Source: a virus. Taken from it: a stretch of DNA of 24,844 nucleotides. Position 1 is the stretch's first letter. Each line of letters starts with the position of its first letter. The stretch is from positions 1 to 24,844 of IMG/VR virus record IMGVR_UViG_3300042914_002219; one strand, 5' to 3'. Both the position numbers and the translations under genes were made by a program. The notes beneath the pieces are model-generated. The model was not told the origin of the DNA. It saw nothing but the letters and a program-made list of their open reading frames with translations, and did not search any database. Of the stretch, positions 13,099 through 20,693 are shown one piece after another.

Positions 13099-13530
13099 AT
13101 GCCCAAGGGTCTTACGTTCACCACCGACTTTCTGAAGCTGTTCTTCAATGGCGGCGCAATCGCCAATCTGGCCGACAACGCAGCGGCGGCTCCGTTGACT
13201 GGCTTGTTCCTGGCTCTGCACACGGCTGATCCTGGCTCGTCTGGCAACCAGTCCACGAACGAGATCAGCTACACGTCCTACGCGCGCGTGAGCGTGGCGC
13301 GGACTTCGGCGGCGTTCTTGGTGTCGGCTCGCACGCTCAGCCTGGCGGCGCTTCAGGCGTTCCCAGCTTCGACGGGCGGCGCGGCGACGACGGCGGCGTT
13401 TTTCTCCGTGGGGACGAACCTAAGCGGCACGGGGAAGATCCTCTACTCTGGCACCCTGACGCCGAATATCGCTGTCAGCAACGGTGTGACGCCGCAGATC
13501 AACTCTGGCACGATCATCACGGAGGACTAA
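13099..13530 (+). CDS. Phage structural protein (tail-fibre-associated type), 143 aa
   Basis: The sequence FTTDFLKLFFNGGAIANLADNA, then LTGLFLALHTADPG, SYTSYARVSVARTS and TGKILYSGTLTPNIAVSNGV matches a widespread phage structural family often annotated as tail fibre protein. The beta-rich composition and a Ser/Thr/Gly-rich C-terminus fit a small jelly-roll- or Ig-like domain. It begins two bases after the portal stop, with GAGGAG upstream. Its position after the portal instead of a protease or capsid gene is notable. Its exact virion location (capsid decoration, tail, fibre) is uncertain. Confidence 0.7.
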   Translation: MPKGLTFTTDFLKLFFNGGAIANLADNAAAAPLTGLFLALHTADPGSSGNQSTNEISYTSYARVSVARTSAAFLVSARTLSLAALQAFPASTGGAATTAAFFSVGTNLSGTGKILYSGTLTPNIAVSNGVTPQINSGTIITED

Positions 13531-13533
13531 TCC

Positions 13534-15096
13534 ATGGCCGATAATATCGGCATCACGCCAGGCTCCGGCGCGACAGCGGCTGCCGATGATATCGGCGGCG
13601 TACTGTTTCAGCGAATCAAGGTGGTGATCGGCGCGGATGGCGTGAACAGTGGCGACGTGTCGTCGGCAAACCCGCTGCCGGTCACAGATGCGGGGCTGCC
13701 TCCGCTAACGACTTCGCACCCGCTCTCCACTGCAAGCGGCGCAACGGTTCGGCAGGCGCCAGCGGAGATTTGGTCGGCGTCGTTCTCCAAGGTTGGAACC
13801 GGCCTGCTCGAAACCGACAAATTCACCCAGCGTCGCCTCGGCACCGGCATGGGCGTGTCGCAGGCGTCCGGCAACCTCGTCATCACGACCGGCGCTACAG
13901 CCAACAGCGAATACCTCGCACGTTCGACGCAGTCATTTCGCGGTGCGGCGACGGCGCGATACAAGACAATCCTGTCGCAGCGCATAGCGAACAACAATTT
14001 CGTGATGTTGTTGGCCGACAGTATTGGCGAAGGACTCACCTACACGAACACCGCCACCACATTGACGGTGACCAAGACGGCGCACGGCTTCACTGCCGAT
14101 AATGTCGGGCAGTCCATGTATGTCGGCGCTATCACCGCGACGAGCGGTGTTGGCGTACCGGGGCGCTACGCTATCGCGTCGATTACCAACGCGAACACGT
14201 TCGTTCTGACCGTGTCGGGCTGGACGACCGGCGGCGGCACTTGCGACTTGTTCGGCTGGAACTTCGTTCGCGCCGCCTACAGCGGCACGACCGCAACCAA
14301 TGCGTCGGTCGATGCTCAGCGCAACGGATGGAACAGCGGCGACACGACGGCGACAATCAATACGACCGCGTCGCCCGGTCACATGATGCAAATCTACCTT
14401 GACGGGCGAAACGTCAGCTGGGCCGACGCTCTTGTCGCTAGCTCGACAACGCCATCCGTAACCTCGCGCGCCTCTCGCGTTGAAGCGCTGCCCGATGACG
14501 ATGTCGAACTTTATTGGTTCATCTGGTCATACAATGGCACAACAAACCCAGCGTCGACGACGACCTGGACCATCGGCTTTGTGGCGATCGAAGACAACGC
14601 CAACGTCCCCTATTACATTGCTGGCATCCGTCCGCTTGGTCAGCAAGCGGCACTGCCAGTCGGCGTCGTCGGAACGGTCACGACGAGCTTTACCCAGCCC
14701 GCGCTCGTCGCTGGCACGGCTGCCATTGGCGACGTTGGGCAACAATACCGCGCGAACGCGACGGGCGCGGCGAGCGGAACGCATCTTGTAAGCGGCGCGT
14801 CAACCAACGCGACGGTAGTAAAAGCTGGCGCAGGTCGCCTGCTTGGGTTCGTATTGACCAATAACGCGGCGGCGAAGGTCTACGTCAAGTTTCACAATCA
14901 GACGACCACGCCAACCGCAGGCTCTGGAGTGGTTCGCTCGGTCGGCATTCCGGCCGGAGGTACAATTGCGTTTTCGCTTGAGGGCGGGATTGCTTTTTCG
15001 ACGGGCATCGCCCTGACGACGGTGACCGGTGCCGCTGATGCCGACACGACGGCTGTCGCAGCCAACGATATCGTTGGCGACATTTTCTTCGCGTGA
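13534..15096 (+). CDS. Large beta-rich phage structural protein, 520 aa
   Basis: Starts GITPGSGATAAADDIGGVLFQRIKVVIGADG with GDVSSANPLPV, an N-terminal signature seen in many phage head- or tail-associated structural proteins. The middle is Thr/Ser/Gly-rich and includes TLTVTKTAHGFTADNVGQ followed by YVGAITATSG, an Ig-like or fibre-type domain. The C-terminal domain (about 410-520) is AAKVYVKFHNQTTTPTAGSG, VVRSVGIPAGGTIAF. The high Thr and Gly content and lack of Cys fit an extended surface structure such as a fibre or capsid spike. It is a candidate receptor-interacting or decoration protein. Confidence 0.7.
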   Translation: MADNIGITPGSGATAAADDIGGVLFQRIKVVIGADGVNSGDVSSANPLPVTDAGLPPLTTSHPLSTASGATVRQAPAEIWSASFSKVGTGLLETDKFTQRRLGTGMGVSQASGNLVITTGATANSEYLARSTQSFRGAATARYKTILSQRIANNNFVMLLADSIGEGLTYTNTATTLTVTKTAHGFTADNVGQSMYVGAITATSGVGVPGRYAIASITNANTFVLTVSGWTTGGGTCDLFGWNFVRAAYSGTTATNASVDAQRNGWNSGDTTATINTTASPGHMMQIYLDGRNVSWADALVASSTTPSVTSRASRVEALPDDDVELYWFIWSYNGTTNPASTTTWTIGFVAIEDNANVPYYIAGIRPLGQQAALPVGVVGTVTTSFTQPALVAGTAAIGDVGQQYRANATGAASGTHLVSGASTNATVVKAGAGRLLGFVLTNNAAAKVYVKFHNQTTTPTAGSGVVRSVGIPAGGTIAFSLEGGIAFSTGIALTTVTGAADADTTAVAANDIVGDIFFA

Positions 15097-15317
15097 CGCT
15101 TATGCCGCTGCTTCGCATGACCCGCGCGGTCGAAATCGATGCGGTCCTCTACGCGCAGGACCAAGTTGTCCTGGTTGAGCCACCGCGCAGCGACGACGTT
15201 CTGGATCAAGCGCACGGGATGATTGTTGCATCGGCCGCCGCATGGGTTGAACATGCTTGCCGCCTTGCGACCGAGTTCGGCGGCGAACCGCCATGGTTCG
15301 GCTGCGTAGCCGCGTGA
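15093..15317 (+). CDS. Small hypothetical protein, 74 aa
   Basis: The frame opens with GTG 15093, whose bases overlap the previous stop as GTGA. ATG 15102 is an alternative internal start. The product is acidic and contains VLYAQDQVVLVEPPRSDDV and IVASAAAWVEHACRLATEF. No family recognised. It sits between two structural genes and is likely translated by coupling. A linker to the next start of only 14 bases supports it as a real gene. Confidence 0.5.
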   Translation: MTLMPLLRMTRAVEIDAVLYAQDQVVLVEPPRSDDVLDQAHGMIVASAAAWVEHACRLATEFGGEPPWFGCVAA

Positions 15318-15331
15318 CGAAGGAGAGCAGA

Positions 15332-15769
15332 ATGACGCTTGCAGACCGCCTCACCCAGCCCGACCTCGCGGATCTGCCCGACTGGCAGGCTGCAGCGGCG
15401 CTGAACCAGCCCGACCCGACGTACCCGGCGGTCGAGACCTGGGAGCCGACGAAGATCGGCATTGGCGCGATCCTCGACACGCTCGGGCCATCGGCCGGGG
15501 CGACGTTCCTGGACGGCCTCGAAACGCTGGCCGAGACGACGCCGGTGGTCAAATGGGGTTTGGAGTTGATCCGCGGCCCCGGCCTCGACCTCTCGCGGCC
15601 ATCGGCTCGGTCGCAGCTGGCGACGCTGGTTGCTGGTCGGATCCTGACGCAGGAACAGGGCGAGGCGCTGCTGGCCCTGTCGCGGCGCACCCGGCATCCA
15701 TCCTGGGCCGAGGCCAATGGCGTAGTGGTTGACGCGCGGGCGGTCGGCCTGGCGCGCGGAGGCAAGTGA
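15332..15769 (+). CDS. Phage hypothetical protein of the structural region, 145 aa
   Basis: Start ATG 15332 has GAAGGAGA upstream. The sequence MTLADRLTQPDLADLPDWQA and LNQPDPTYPAVE, with GAILDTLGPSAGATFLDGLE and LVAGRILTQEQGEALLALSR, recalls a family common beside phage structural genes. The final RRTRHPSWAEANGVVVDARA with an SWAExNG signature fits it. Mostly helical, no enzymatic motif. Function unknown; possibly an adaptor or assembly helper. Confidence 0.65.
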   Translation: MTLADRLTQPDLADLPDWQAAAALNQPDPTYPAVETWEPTKIGIGAILDTLGPSAGATFLDGLETLAETTPVVKWGLELIRGPGLDLSRPSARSQLATLVAGRILTQEQGEALLALSRRTRHPSWAEANGVVVDARAVGLARGGK

Positions 15770-15770
15770 C

Positions 15771-16184
15771 ATGGCGGTCGCGAAGTGGTCCAGCAACTCT
15801 GGCCGAAGCTCGAACATCCTGTCCTCGGCAGCCGACAGCCTTGCCAACGGCTCGGAGTCGGCGGTCGTCACCTACGACAACACCTCGCTGCGGAACCTCT
15901 ACGCGGCGGCGACGATCAAGCTTGGGAACTTCAACTCGACCACCGGCGGGTCTGTTTCGCTGCGCCTGACGCTGAACGACGGCACGGACACAAGCAACAA
16001 GGTTGGCGGCGATGTCTACGTCGTGCCGCTGGTTCCTGGGTCTGCCTCCAAGATCAACATCATCCCCATGGTGCGCCTGTACCCGTTCAGCATCCGGTTC
16101 AGCCTCGTGAACAACGCCGGTGCTACCCTGCCTCCCTCGGGCAATGAACTGTACATGATCCCGTACAACGAGGACGTTTCCTGA
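15771..16184 (+). CDS. Beta-rich phage structural protein, 137 aa
   Basis: MAVAKWSSNSGRSSNILSSA then ADSLANGSESAVVTYDNT, LRNLYAAATIKLG and VSLRLTLNDGTDTSNK make a beta-strand-rich, Ser/Thr-rich domain of the kind seen in phage tail or decoration proteins. The N-terminal N-x-x-SLANGSxSA pattern recurs in phage structural proteins. It follows the 145-aa gene by one base and precedes the LamG-like gene by one, suggesting one module. Confidence 0.62.
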   Translation: MAVAKWSSNSGRSSNILSSAADSLANGSESAVVTYDNTSLRNLYAAATIKLGNFNSTTGGSVSLRLTLNDGTDTSNKVGGDVYVVPLVPGSASKINIIPMVRLYPFSIRFSLVNNAGATLPPSGNELYMIPYNEDVS

Positions 16185-16185
16185 C

Positions 16186-16941
16186 ATGCCTCGCGGCATC
16201 AACGATTACGACACCGCCATCCTTCAGCGGCGGCTGTGGACGCCGGCGGTGTTGCGGCCGTTTGGATGGTGGGACGCGGCCGATATCTCGACGATCGCGC
16301 AGTCCGGCGGCGTCATCACCCAGTGGAGCGACAAGAGCGGGAACGGGCGTCACGCTACTGGAGGCGCCGCTACGTATTCAGTCGAGAGCTTCAACGGGCT
16401 GAATGCCGTTTCGTTCAGCGGATCGACCAATATGCTGGTCACCTCGGCAGGAAGCTCTGCCGTCGCTATGGTGGCGGCGGTCAGGCCGACAGCGAGCGGG
16501 GCGGGATCTGGGAGTTACCGCGGGATCTGCGCAACCGATGGCGGATCTGGCGCCGGGTCGATGCTGCTTGCAAAAGTAAATAATGGAGCATGGGGCACAT
16601 TTGGCTCGTCGATAAACAGGCCGAGCAGCGGCGACAACCCGTTGGTGGCAGACAAGAACTACATCCTAGTTATGGACGGCTTGAGTTCGGGCGCTTTTGC
16701 GCAGAACGGGGCTGACGCCGGAACATATTCCGGAACAGAGGGGCAGACTGGGTCTCACATCGGCGGCTTTTCTTCTGCTTCGCAGGGTTTTACCGGGTTC
16801 ATCTGCGAGATTGCTTGGTTTAGTGCCGCCATGTCCCTGGCGTCGCGACGGGCGGTCGAGGGCTACCTCTCCTGGAAATGGGCCATCCCCCTCGCCGCCG
16901 ACCACCCTTTCTCCAACCGCCCGCCGCTGATCGGGGACTGA
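16186..16941 (+). CDS. LamG/concanavalin-like adhesion protein, 251 aa
   Basis: GWWDAADISTIAQSGGVITQ then WSDKSGNGRHATGG is a typical opening of LamG/concanavalin-like lectin domains on phage and bacterial surface proteins. The C-terminal SRRAVEGYLSWKWAIPLAAD with HPFSNRPPL matches the recurring end of such domains. No signal peptide is present, as expected for a virion protein. I infer glycan or host-surface binding, consistent with an adhesion module between portal and tail. Confidence 0.72.
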   Translation: MPRGINDYDTAILQRRLWTPAVLRPFGWWDAADISTIAQSGGVITQWSDKSGNGRHATGGAATYSVESFNGLNAVSFSGSTNMLVTSAGSSAVAMVAAVRPTASGAGSGSYRGICATDGGSGAGSMLLAKVNNGAWGTFGSSINRPSSGDNPLVADKNYILVMDGLSSGAFAQNGADAGTYSGTEGQTGSHIGGFSSASQGFTGFICEIAWFSAAMSLASRRAVEGYLSWKWAIPLAADHPFSNRPPLIGD

Positions 16942-16942
16942 G

Positions 16943-18232
16943 ATGCTGAGGACGCGCGCGCCGGGCTTTGCGGCTCTGTACCCGACGCCCACCACCATCA
17001 ACGTCCCGTCCGCCTCGATCACGATATCCGCGACCGAGCCGCGCGTCAGCGTCGGGCCGTATCCGACAGGCCTGCAGGGCCTTCTCTTCCTCGTCGCTCA
17101 CACATACGGCGCGATCGGCGTCAACGTCGCCTGCCCGACCGCCACGATCTCGCTGGCAGCCAACGCGCCGCAGATCTCGACCGGCAAGTCCATCTCGGTC
17201 CCGGCCGCGGCCATCGCACTCGCCGCGGTGGCGCCCGCCGTCCGGTCGGGCAAGTCCGTTGCGGCGCCTGCCGTCACGATCGCAATCGCCGCCGCCGCGC
17301 CCACCATCCAGGCCGCAACCGGCGCATCCGTTGCCTGCCCTGCGGCCACGATCGCTCTGGCCGCATCTGCGCCGACGCTGGTCGCTGGCAAGTCGATCGC
17401 AGCCCCGGCCGCCGCGATCGCTCTGGCTGCCGCCGCGCCGCTGGTCGGGGGCGGCAAGTCGATCTCGGCTCCGGCCGCGGTCATCGCACTGTCGGCCGCC
17501 GCGCCCACCATCCAAGCCTCCTCTGGCGTCGATCTGCAGGTTCCGACCGCCGCGATCCTGATGGGCGGAGAAACGCCTGCGATCTCGGCGGGCAAGTCCA
17601 TCGCCGCGCCCGGCGCCGCTGTCGTGCTGGCGGCCCTGGCGCCGCAGCTCGCGATGGGCAAGTCGATCCAGGTTCCTGCCGCAGCGGTCACCATCTCGGC
17701 CGCGTCGCCCGCCATCGCGGCAGGCAAGGCGATCGAGGTCGCCGCCGCGGCGATCGCCATCGGGGCGCTGCCGCCGGTCATTGAGCTGGTCGCGCCGCCC
17801 GGAACCCTGCGCGTGATCCGCGACGCCATCAGGACCGCCTGGGATGCGCGCTGGCCGCACGGAAGCGGATACCGGGTGCTCTGGCACCAGAACGACAACG
17901 AGAGCGTCCCAGAGCCCGGAGAAGCCCGCGCATGGCTGCATATCTCGGTCGACTTCGACGTCGAGGACGTCCGCGGCTTCGCTGGCGGTCGCCACGCCGC
18001 TGATCGCGAGTGGCGCGGCACGGTCGAGATCCGCGTCATGGCCGAGACCGGCTACGGCGACGACGACGCGCTCGACCTGCTCGACGACGCGCTGGCCGTG
18101 TTCCGGTCGCGCCGCGAGGCCGGGCTCTCGTTCATCGACGGCGAGGCCGAGCTGTTCGACAGCGCCACCGAAGACGGCGCGTGGATGGTCCGCGGCACCG
18201 CGATCCCCTGGGCCTACGAGTACCGGGCATGA
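16943..18232 (+). CDS. Repeat-rich protein fused to a tail-terminator-like domain, 429 aa
   Basis: Residues about 61-282 consist of ten tandem units with consensus S-I-x-x-P-A-A-x-I-A-L-A-A-x-A-P-x-I-x-x-G-K. The conserved Pro residues (65, 87, 109, 133, 155, 177, 201, 223, 245) are spaced 22, 22, 24, 22, 22, 24, 22, 22. Alternating hydrophobic and small residues suggest a beta-solenoid or fibrous rod. The C-terminal domain (about 287-429, GTLRVIRDAIRTAWDARWPH...) is clearly paralogous to the next protein (18229-18663), which I call a tail terminator; the shared blocks include WPHG, LDLLDDA and GAW. The stop overlaps the next start. It may be a structural repeat protein anchored to the tail-completion position. 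This is a duplication plus fusion. Confidence 0.72.
   Translation: MLRTRAPGFAALYPTPTTINVPSASITISATEPRVSVGPYPTGLQGLLFLVAHTYGAIGVNVACPTATISLAANAPQISTGKSISVPAAAIALAAVAPAVRSGKSVAAPAVTIAIAAAAPTIQAATGASVACPAATIALAASAPTLVAGKSIAAPAAAIALAAAAPLVGGGKSISAPAAVIALSAAAPTIQASSGVDLQVPTAAILMGGETPAISAGKSIAAPGAAVVLAALAPQLAMGKSIQVPAAAVTISAASPAIAAGKAIEVAAAAIAIGALPPVIELVAPPGTLRVIRDAIRTAWDARWPHGSGYRVLWHQNDNESVPEPGEARAWLHISVDFDVEDVRGFAGGRHAADREWRGTVEIRVMAETGYGDDDALDLLDDALAVFRSRREAGLSFIDGEAELFDSATEDGAWMVRGTAIPWAYEYRA
17123..17782 (+). repeat. Tandem repeats, mostly 66 bp, in the 429-aa gene
   Basis: Ten coding repeats of 66 bp (two of 72 bp) encode 22- or 24-residue units. They are imperfect at the DNA level (GGCAAGTCG/CATC and GCCGCCGCGCC-like segments recur), so this is an old protein repeat and not a CRISPR array. 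Recurrence of near-identical stretches would allow copy-number change by recombination. Confidence 0.75.
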
Positions 18233-18663
18233 GCCTGCGCAGCACGATCCGCAACGCGATCAGGGCCGTCTGGGACGCGAATTGGCCGCACGGCGACATC
18301 TACCGCGTGGTCTGGCACGAGAACGCGCATCCGGACACACCGACGCCCGGCGAGGTGCGCCACTGGCTTCATGCTCATGTCGAGTTCGCGCGCGAAGAGA
18401 TGCGCGCATTCGGCGGCGGCTCGCTCGCGAACGACCGCATCTGGATCGGCGCCGTTGCGGTCCGCGTGTTCTCCGAGGCCGGGCTCGGCGAGGACGTGAC
18501 GCTCGACCTTCTCGATGACGCTGTGACCGCACTGCGCGCAAGGCGCGACGGAGATCTGGTATTCGTCGGCCCCATCATCGGCATCGCCGACACCTCCCGC
18601 CTCAACGGCGCATGGTTCATGCGCGGCGCCTCGTTCCCGTTCCAATACCGATTTCAAGCGTAG
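18229..18663 (+). CDS. Tail terminator-like protein (DUF4128-like), 144 aa
   Basis: Starts at ATG 18229, overlapping the previous stop. MSLRSTIRNAIRAVWDANWP then HGDIYRVVWHEN, RHWLHAHVEFAREEM, LDLLDDAVTAL and GAWFMRGASFPFQYRF follow the length and order of small siphophage tail-completion/terminator proteins (about 140 residues), which cap the tail tube at the head end. Position immediately before the tail tube gene matches that role. Its paralogous copy forms the C-terminus of the upstream protein. The family assignment is by pattern and position, not by a search. Confidence 0.68.
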   Translation: MSLRSTIRNAIRAVWDANWPHGDIYRVVWHENAHPDTPTPGEVRHWLHAHVEFAREEMRAFGGGSLANDRIWIGAVAVRVFSEAGLGEDVTLDLLDDAVTALRARRDGDLVFVGPIIGIADTSRLNGAWFMRGASFPFQYRFQA

Positions 18664-18673
18664 GAGATAGAAA

Positions 18674-19930
18674 ATGGCACTGGCCGAAGGCATCCAGGCG
18701 CGCGTCGCCTACAAGGCCTATTCCTCGGGCTCCATCACGGCGAACAGCGAGCCCAGCACCTCGACCGATCCCGGCGCTTCTGGCGGCCAGATCCTCCGCC
18801 GCGTGTCGGCCTCGCTGAACCTCGTCAAGGACGCCTACCAGTCGGAGGAGATCCGCACCGACCGGCAGATCGCCGACTATCGCCACGGCCTGCGCCGCGT
18901 CGAGGGCTCGATCTCGGGCGAGTTGTCGCCGCTGACCTACTTCGACCTGATGGTCGCCGCGCACCGCGACACCGCCGTCAGCGCCCTGTCGCTGGGCAAC
19001 GCGAACTTCACGTCGGTGACCAGCGACGGCAGCGCCTCGACCTTCGTGTTTTCCGCGGGCGACCCGGTGACCTCGGGCCTGCGCGTCGGCGACATCATCC
19101 GCTTCTCGAACCTCGCCACGGCCGCGAACAACGACCGAAACTTCGTCATCCGCGCGTTCGGCGGCACCAGCAACCGCACGGTCACCGTCCACCCGGCGCC
19201 GACCACCGACGCCGTCGCCGACAGCAGCTTCTCCCTTTCGCGGCCGGGCAAGACGACCATCGTTCCGGCGTCCTCGTTCGTGTCGCGCAAGTACGGCTTC
19301 GAGGTCTATTACGAGGATCTCGACCAAGCGCGGCTCTTCACCGAGTGCCGCGTCGCCGGCTATTCGCTGAGCCTGCCCGCGACGGGTCTCTCGACCATCG
19401 AGGTTCCGATCATGGGCCGCAACGTCGCGACGTTCAGCTCCGGCAGCGCGCCCTACTTCACCTCGCCGAGCGCCGCGACCACGACGACGGCCTGCGCGTC
19501 GGCCAATGGCCTGATCCTGTCGCCGGACGCCGGAACGTCGCCGCTCGCAGTCGTGACCGGCCTCGACATCTCGCTCGACCTCGGCCCGGAGATGGGCGCG
19601 GTCATCAACCAGTCGATCGCGCCAGAGATCTTCCTGGGCCGCGCGAACGTGACCGGGACCGTGACGGCATTCCTTGAGGACTTCGCGCTGTTCGACGCAT
19701 TCAACGCGGAGAGCGAGTTGCAGCTTATCGTGCGCGTCGACAGCGGGTCCGCTGCCAACGCGGATGCGATCTGCATCTACCTGCCGCGCGTCAAGTTCGG
19801 CGGCGCCGACATGCCGCTGAGCGGCGCGGGCGGCCAGACGATCACGCTGCCGTTTCAGGCGCTGCGCTACACCGGCGCGGTCGCCGGTCGCGACACGACC
19901 ACCATCCGCATCCACGACACGGCGGCCTGA
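18674..19930 (+). CDS. Major tail tube protein, 418 aa
   Basis: Preceded by GGAGATAG. The sequence starts AEGIQARVAYKAYSSGSITA and continues with LRRVSASLNLVKDAYQSEEI, DYRHGLRRVEGSISGELSP and YFDLMVAAHRD. This is the arrangement of phage tail tube proteins of the Phage_tube_2 type: the RT-x-R-x-x-x-DYRHG-like block with G-S-I-S-G-E-L. The rest is beta-rich with a Ser/Thr/Gly-rich middle, consistent with extra domains. The polymer forms the non-contractile tail tube. Location between terminator and chaperone genes supports the call. Length (418) is longer than minimal tube proteins, so an added surface domain is likely. Confidence 0.82.
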   Translation: MALAEGIQARVAYKAYSSGSITANSEPSTSTDPGASGGQILRRVSASLNLVKDAYQSEEIRTDRQIADYRHGLRRVEGSISGELSPLTYFDLMVAAHRDTAVSALSLGNANFTSVTSDGSASTFVFSAGDPVTSGLRVGDIIRFSNLATAANNDRNFVIRAFGGTSNRTVTVHPAPTTDAVADSSFSLSRPGKTTIVPASSFVSRKYGFEVYYEDLDQARLFTECRVAGYSLSLPATGLSTIEVPIMGRNVATFSSGSAPYFTSPSAATTTTACASANGLILSPDAGTSPLAVVTGLDISLDLGPEMGAVINQSIAPEIFLGRANVTGTVTAFLEDFALFDAFNAESELQLIVRVDSGSAANADAICIYLPRVKFGGADMPLSGAGGQTITLPFQALRYTGAVAGRDTTTIRIHDTAA

Positions 19931-19932
19931 GC

Positions 19933-20352
19933 ATGTCGAAGTTCGCTGGTCTCGCCGCGCCGGTCGACAAGCCGTCGCGGTGCTTCCTCTCGATCCCGAC
20001 AATCGGCCGCCCGGCGCTGGTCTCTCGCGACGGCGAGCCCGCGTGGATCGACGTCCTGTCGCTCGACAGCCGCGCCGCGGCAGCGCAGCGCAGGACGTCG
20101 GCCATCGCGCGCCTGGAGAAGCGCGCCACGCGCCTCACCGCCGACGACATCGAGGCCGAGCAGGTCGAGATGCTCGTCTGCCTGATCGCCGGATGGCGCC
20201 TGTTCTCGCTGGCCGGGGACGCGATGGACGTGCCGTGCGACGACGCCGCCAAGCGCGAGCTGATGACCGACCAGACGTTCGCGTGGATCAGGCGGCAGGT
20301 CGAGGAGCACGTCGGCGACCTGGGAAACTGGCTGCGCGCGACGGCGACCTAA
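19933..20352 (+). CDS. Tail assembly chaperone, G-like, 139 aa
   Basis: MSKFAGLAAPVDKPSRCFLS... has the small helical C-terminal half (RLEKRATRLTADDIEAEQVE, LVCLIAGWRLFSL) of tail-assembly chaperones that bind the tape measure protein. It is the upstream product of a frameshift pair: a slippery heptamer at 20322-20328 lies just before its stop TAA (20350-20352). Position between tube protein and tape measure is the expected one. Confidence 0.8.
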   Translation: MSKFAGLAAPVDKPSRCFLSIPTIGRPALVSRDGEPAWIDVLSLDSRAAAAQRRTSAIARLEKRATRLTADDIEAEQVEMLVCLIAGWRLFSLAGDAMDVPCDDAAKRELMTDQTFAWIRRQVEEHVGDLGNWLRATAT

Positions 20353-20693
20353 TCGCTTTCGCGCGCCATCGCCTCGACCTCGATCTTCCGCGCAAGGGTG
20401 GCCGAAAGCGCGACCACCTCGAAAGCGTGGCGCGCCAGCTTGGCCGCCGACCCGCTGGCCTCGATGGCCCGCCGCTGCCCGCCTGGGGCGAACACCTATG
20501 GGCCGCATGGCTCGACCTCCACCAAGGTCGGCGCGTCGGCTTCAACGGCCCCGAGCCGCTGGCGTGGTCGGATCTCGACGCATGGTCGCGCCTGACCAGC
20601 GCCGAATTGAGGCCGGACGAGGCTCATCTCCTGATGCGGATCGACCGCGAGTTTTTCGCCGTGCGCGGCGAGATTGAGGGCAGCCGGAAATGA
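19933..20693 (+). CDS. Frameshifted chaperone fusion (G-T like), about 253 aa
   Basis: A -1 slip on GGGAAAC joins residues 1-132 of the G-like protein to a downstream frame running from 20328 to the TGA at 20691-20693 (121 codons). The downstream frame is real coding sequence (LAWSDLDAWSRLTSAELRPD, AHLLMRIDREFFAVRGEIEG), with the PLAWSDLDAW...LTSAEL pattern of T-like proteins. It has no convincing start of its own: it enters directly out of the upstream gene. The tape measure gene starts at 20690, overlapping its stop as ATGA. In lambda the minor G-T product is needed in low ratio to G during tail assembly; the same logic is inferred here. Confidence 0.82.
20322..20366 (+). promoter_or_regulatory. 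Programmed -1 frameshift signal: G GGA AAC plus hairpin
   Basis: Codons in the G frame read G GGA AAC at 20322-20328, a canonical X XXY YYZ heptamer close to lambda's G GGA AAG. After a 5-base spacer, GCGCGCGA (20334-20341) pairs perfectly with TCGCGCGC (20359-20366), an 8-bp GC-rich stem with a 17-base loop that contains the zero-frame TAA. The stem position is right to stall the ribosome with GGA and AAC in the P and A sites. In the -1 frame the codons become GGG AAA. Confidence 0.88.

Noticed and set aside
11112-13256. Very long open frame (714 codons) antisense to the portal gene
   Set aside because: It mirrors the GC-rich codon pattern of the portal gene, has low-complexity His/Arg/Leu/Asp-rich sequence and no ribosome site.
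17123-17782. Regular 66-bp repeats as a CRISPR array
   Set aside because: Repeats are coding, imperfect, without conserved direct repeats and unique spacers.
16820-17995. 391-codon minus-strand frame with Arg/Gly/Asp-rich repeats
   Set aside because: The repeats are the reverse reading of the 22-residue plus-strand repeats.
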